From Serratia marcescens (GTDB lineage Bacteria > Pseudomonadota > Gammaproteobacteria > Enterobacterales > Enterobacteriaceae), in NCBI RefSeq assembly GCF_001902635.1, contig NZ_MJAO01000002.1:186001-250000 (forward strand): 64,000 nucleotides of DNA, written 5' to 3'. The notes below the pieces were generated by a model. It was not told where the DNA came from. It was given only the letters and a program-made list of their open reading frames with translations, and did not search any database. Shown piece by piece: positions 63,956 through 64,000 of the stretch. The stretch's first letter is position 1, and each line of letters begins with the position of its first letter. Both the position numbers and the translations under genes were made by a program.

Positions 63956-64000
63956 GGTTCATCCCCGATGCATTCAGCGCCGCCGGTGGCGCTTCATGAT

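Noticed and set aside
62757-63962. Second long minus-strand frame over the last MFS transporter gene
   Set aside because: Its product is Arg/Gly-rich and lacks hydrophobic helices, while the chosen frame gives a normal 12-helix transporter.
1-64000. CRISPR arrays, insertion sequences, prophage genes, tRNA or rRNA genes
   Set aside because: I read both strands for regularly spaced repeats, transposase or integrase motifs and tRNA-like sequence and found none; the only phased repeats are the three short ones at 39526-39574.

Overview
The window looks like chromosome of an enteric gamma-proteobacterium of the genus Serratia, most likely the S. marcescens group. The basis is high-GC, densely packed coding sequence with enterobacterial gene styles, an autotransporter that matches the 1045-residue S. 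marcescens serine protease (catalytic D76/H112/S341), a full pqqABCDEF operon, and a dat-ddc diaminopropane operon. I saw no tRNA, rRNA, CRISPR array, insertion sequence or prophage.

Layout. 1-7.3 kb: the end of an NmrA-like gene, a phospholipase-D-family enzyme, an AraC regulator, a small cupin protein, and an MFS transporter/FAD amine oxidoreductase pair divergent from a LysR regulator. 7.3-29.5 kb: a very large two-armed locus. An OpgC-like acyltransferase lies to the left. The rightward arm encodes a membrane GT2 polysaccharide synthase, three tandem DUF3131 proteins, a small globin-like protein, a hybrid histidine kinase with an Hpt domain, and a secreted GH2 hydrolase. The convergent leftward arm encodes an alpha-glucan phosphorylase, an unknown outer-membrane beta-barrel, a REC-PP2C phosphatase, a STAS protein, an RsbW-like kinase, a diguanylate cyclase and an EAL phosphodiesterase. 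I read this as one exopolysaccharide system controlled by phosphorelay, partner switching and c-di-GMP. It is the strongest candidate here for an undescribed system.

29.5-34.5 kb: the relic of a MerR regulator beside an intact MerR-type promoter, an Old Yellow Enzyme reductase, then dat-ddc with a clear promoter and terminator. 34.5-48 kb: an accessory catabolic island. A leftward unit (SDR, GntR, FAH-family hydrolase, aldehyde dehydrogenase, extradiol dioxygenase) and a rightward unit (GMC oxidoreductase, NodB-like protein, FAD aromatic hydroxylase, DUF2783 protein) diverge from an AT-rich region with three 19-bp-phased repeats. They are followed by a LysR regulator, an aldehyde dehydrogenase and a Tat-exported GMC oxidoreductase. 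The whole resembles aromatic meta-cleavage degradation coupled to alcohol/aldehyde oxidation.

48-64 kb: a LysR regulator, an AT-rich islet with an orphan SLATT protein, a membrane-dipeptidase-family gene, pqqABCDEF, the subtilisin-type autotransporter on the opposite strand with about 0.8 kb of non-coding DNA upstream, a PAS-GGDEF-EAL protein, and an MFS transporter at the right edge.

Functions come from motif and family recognition by eye. No database search was run.
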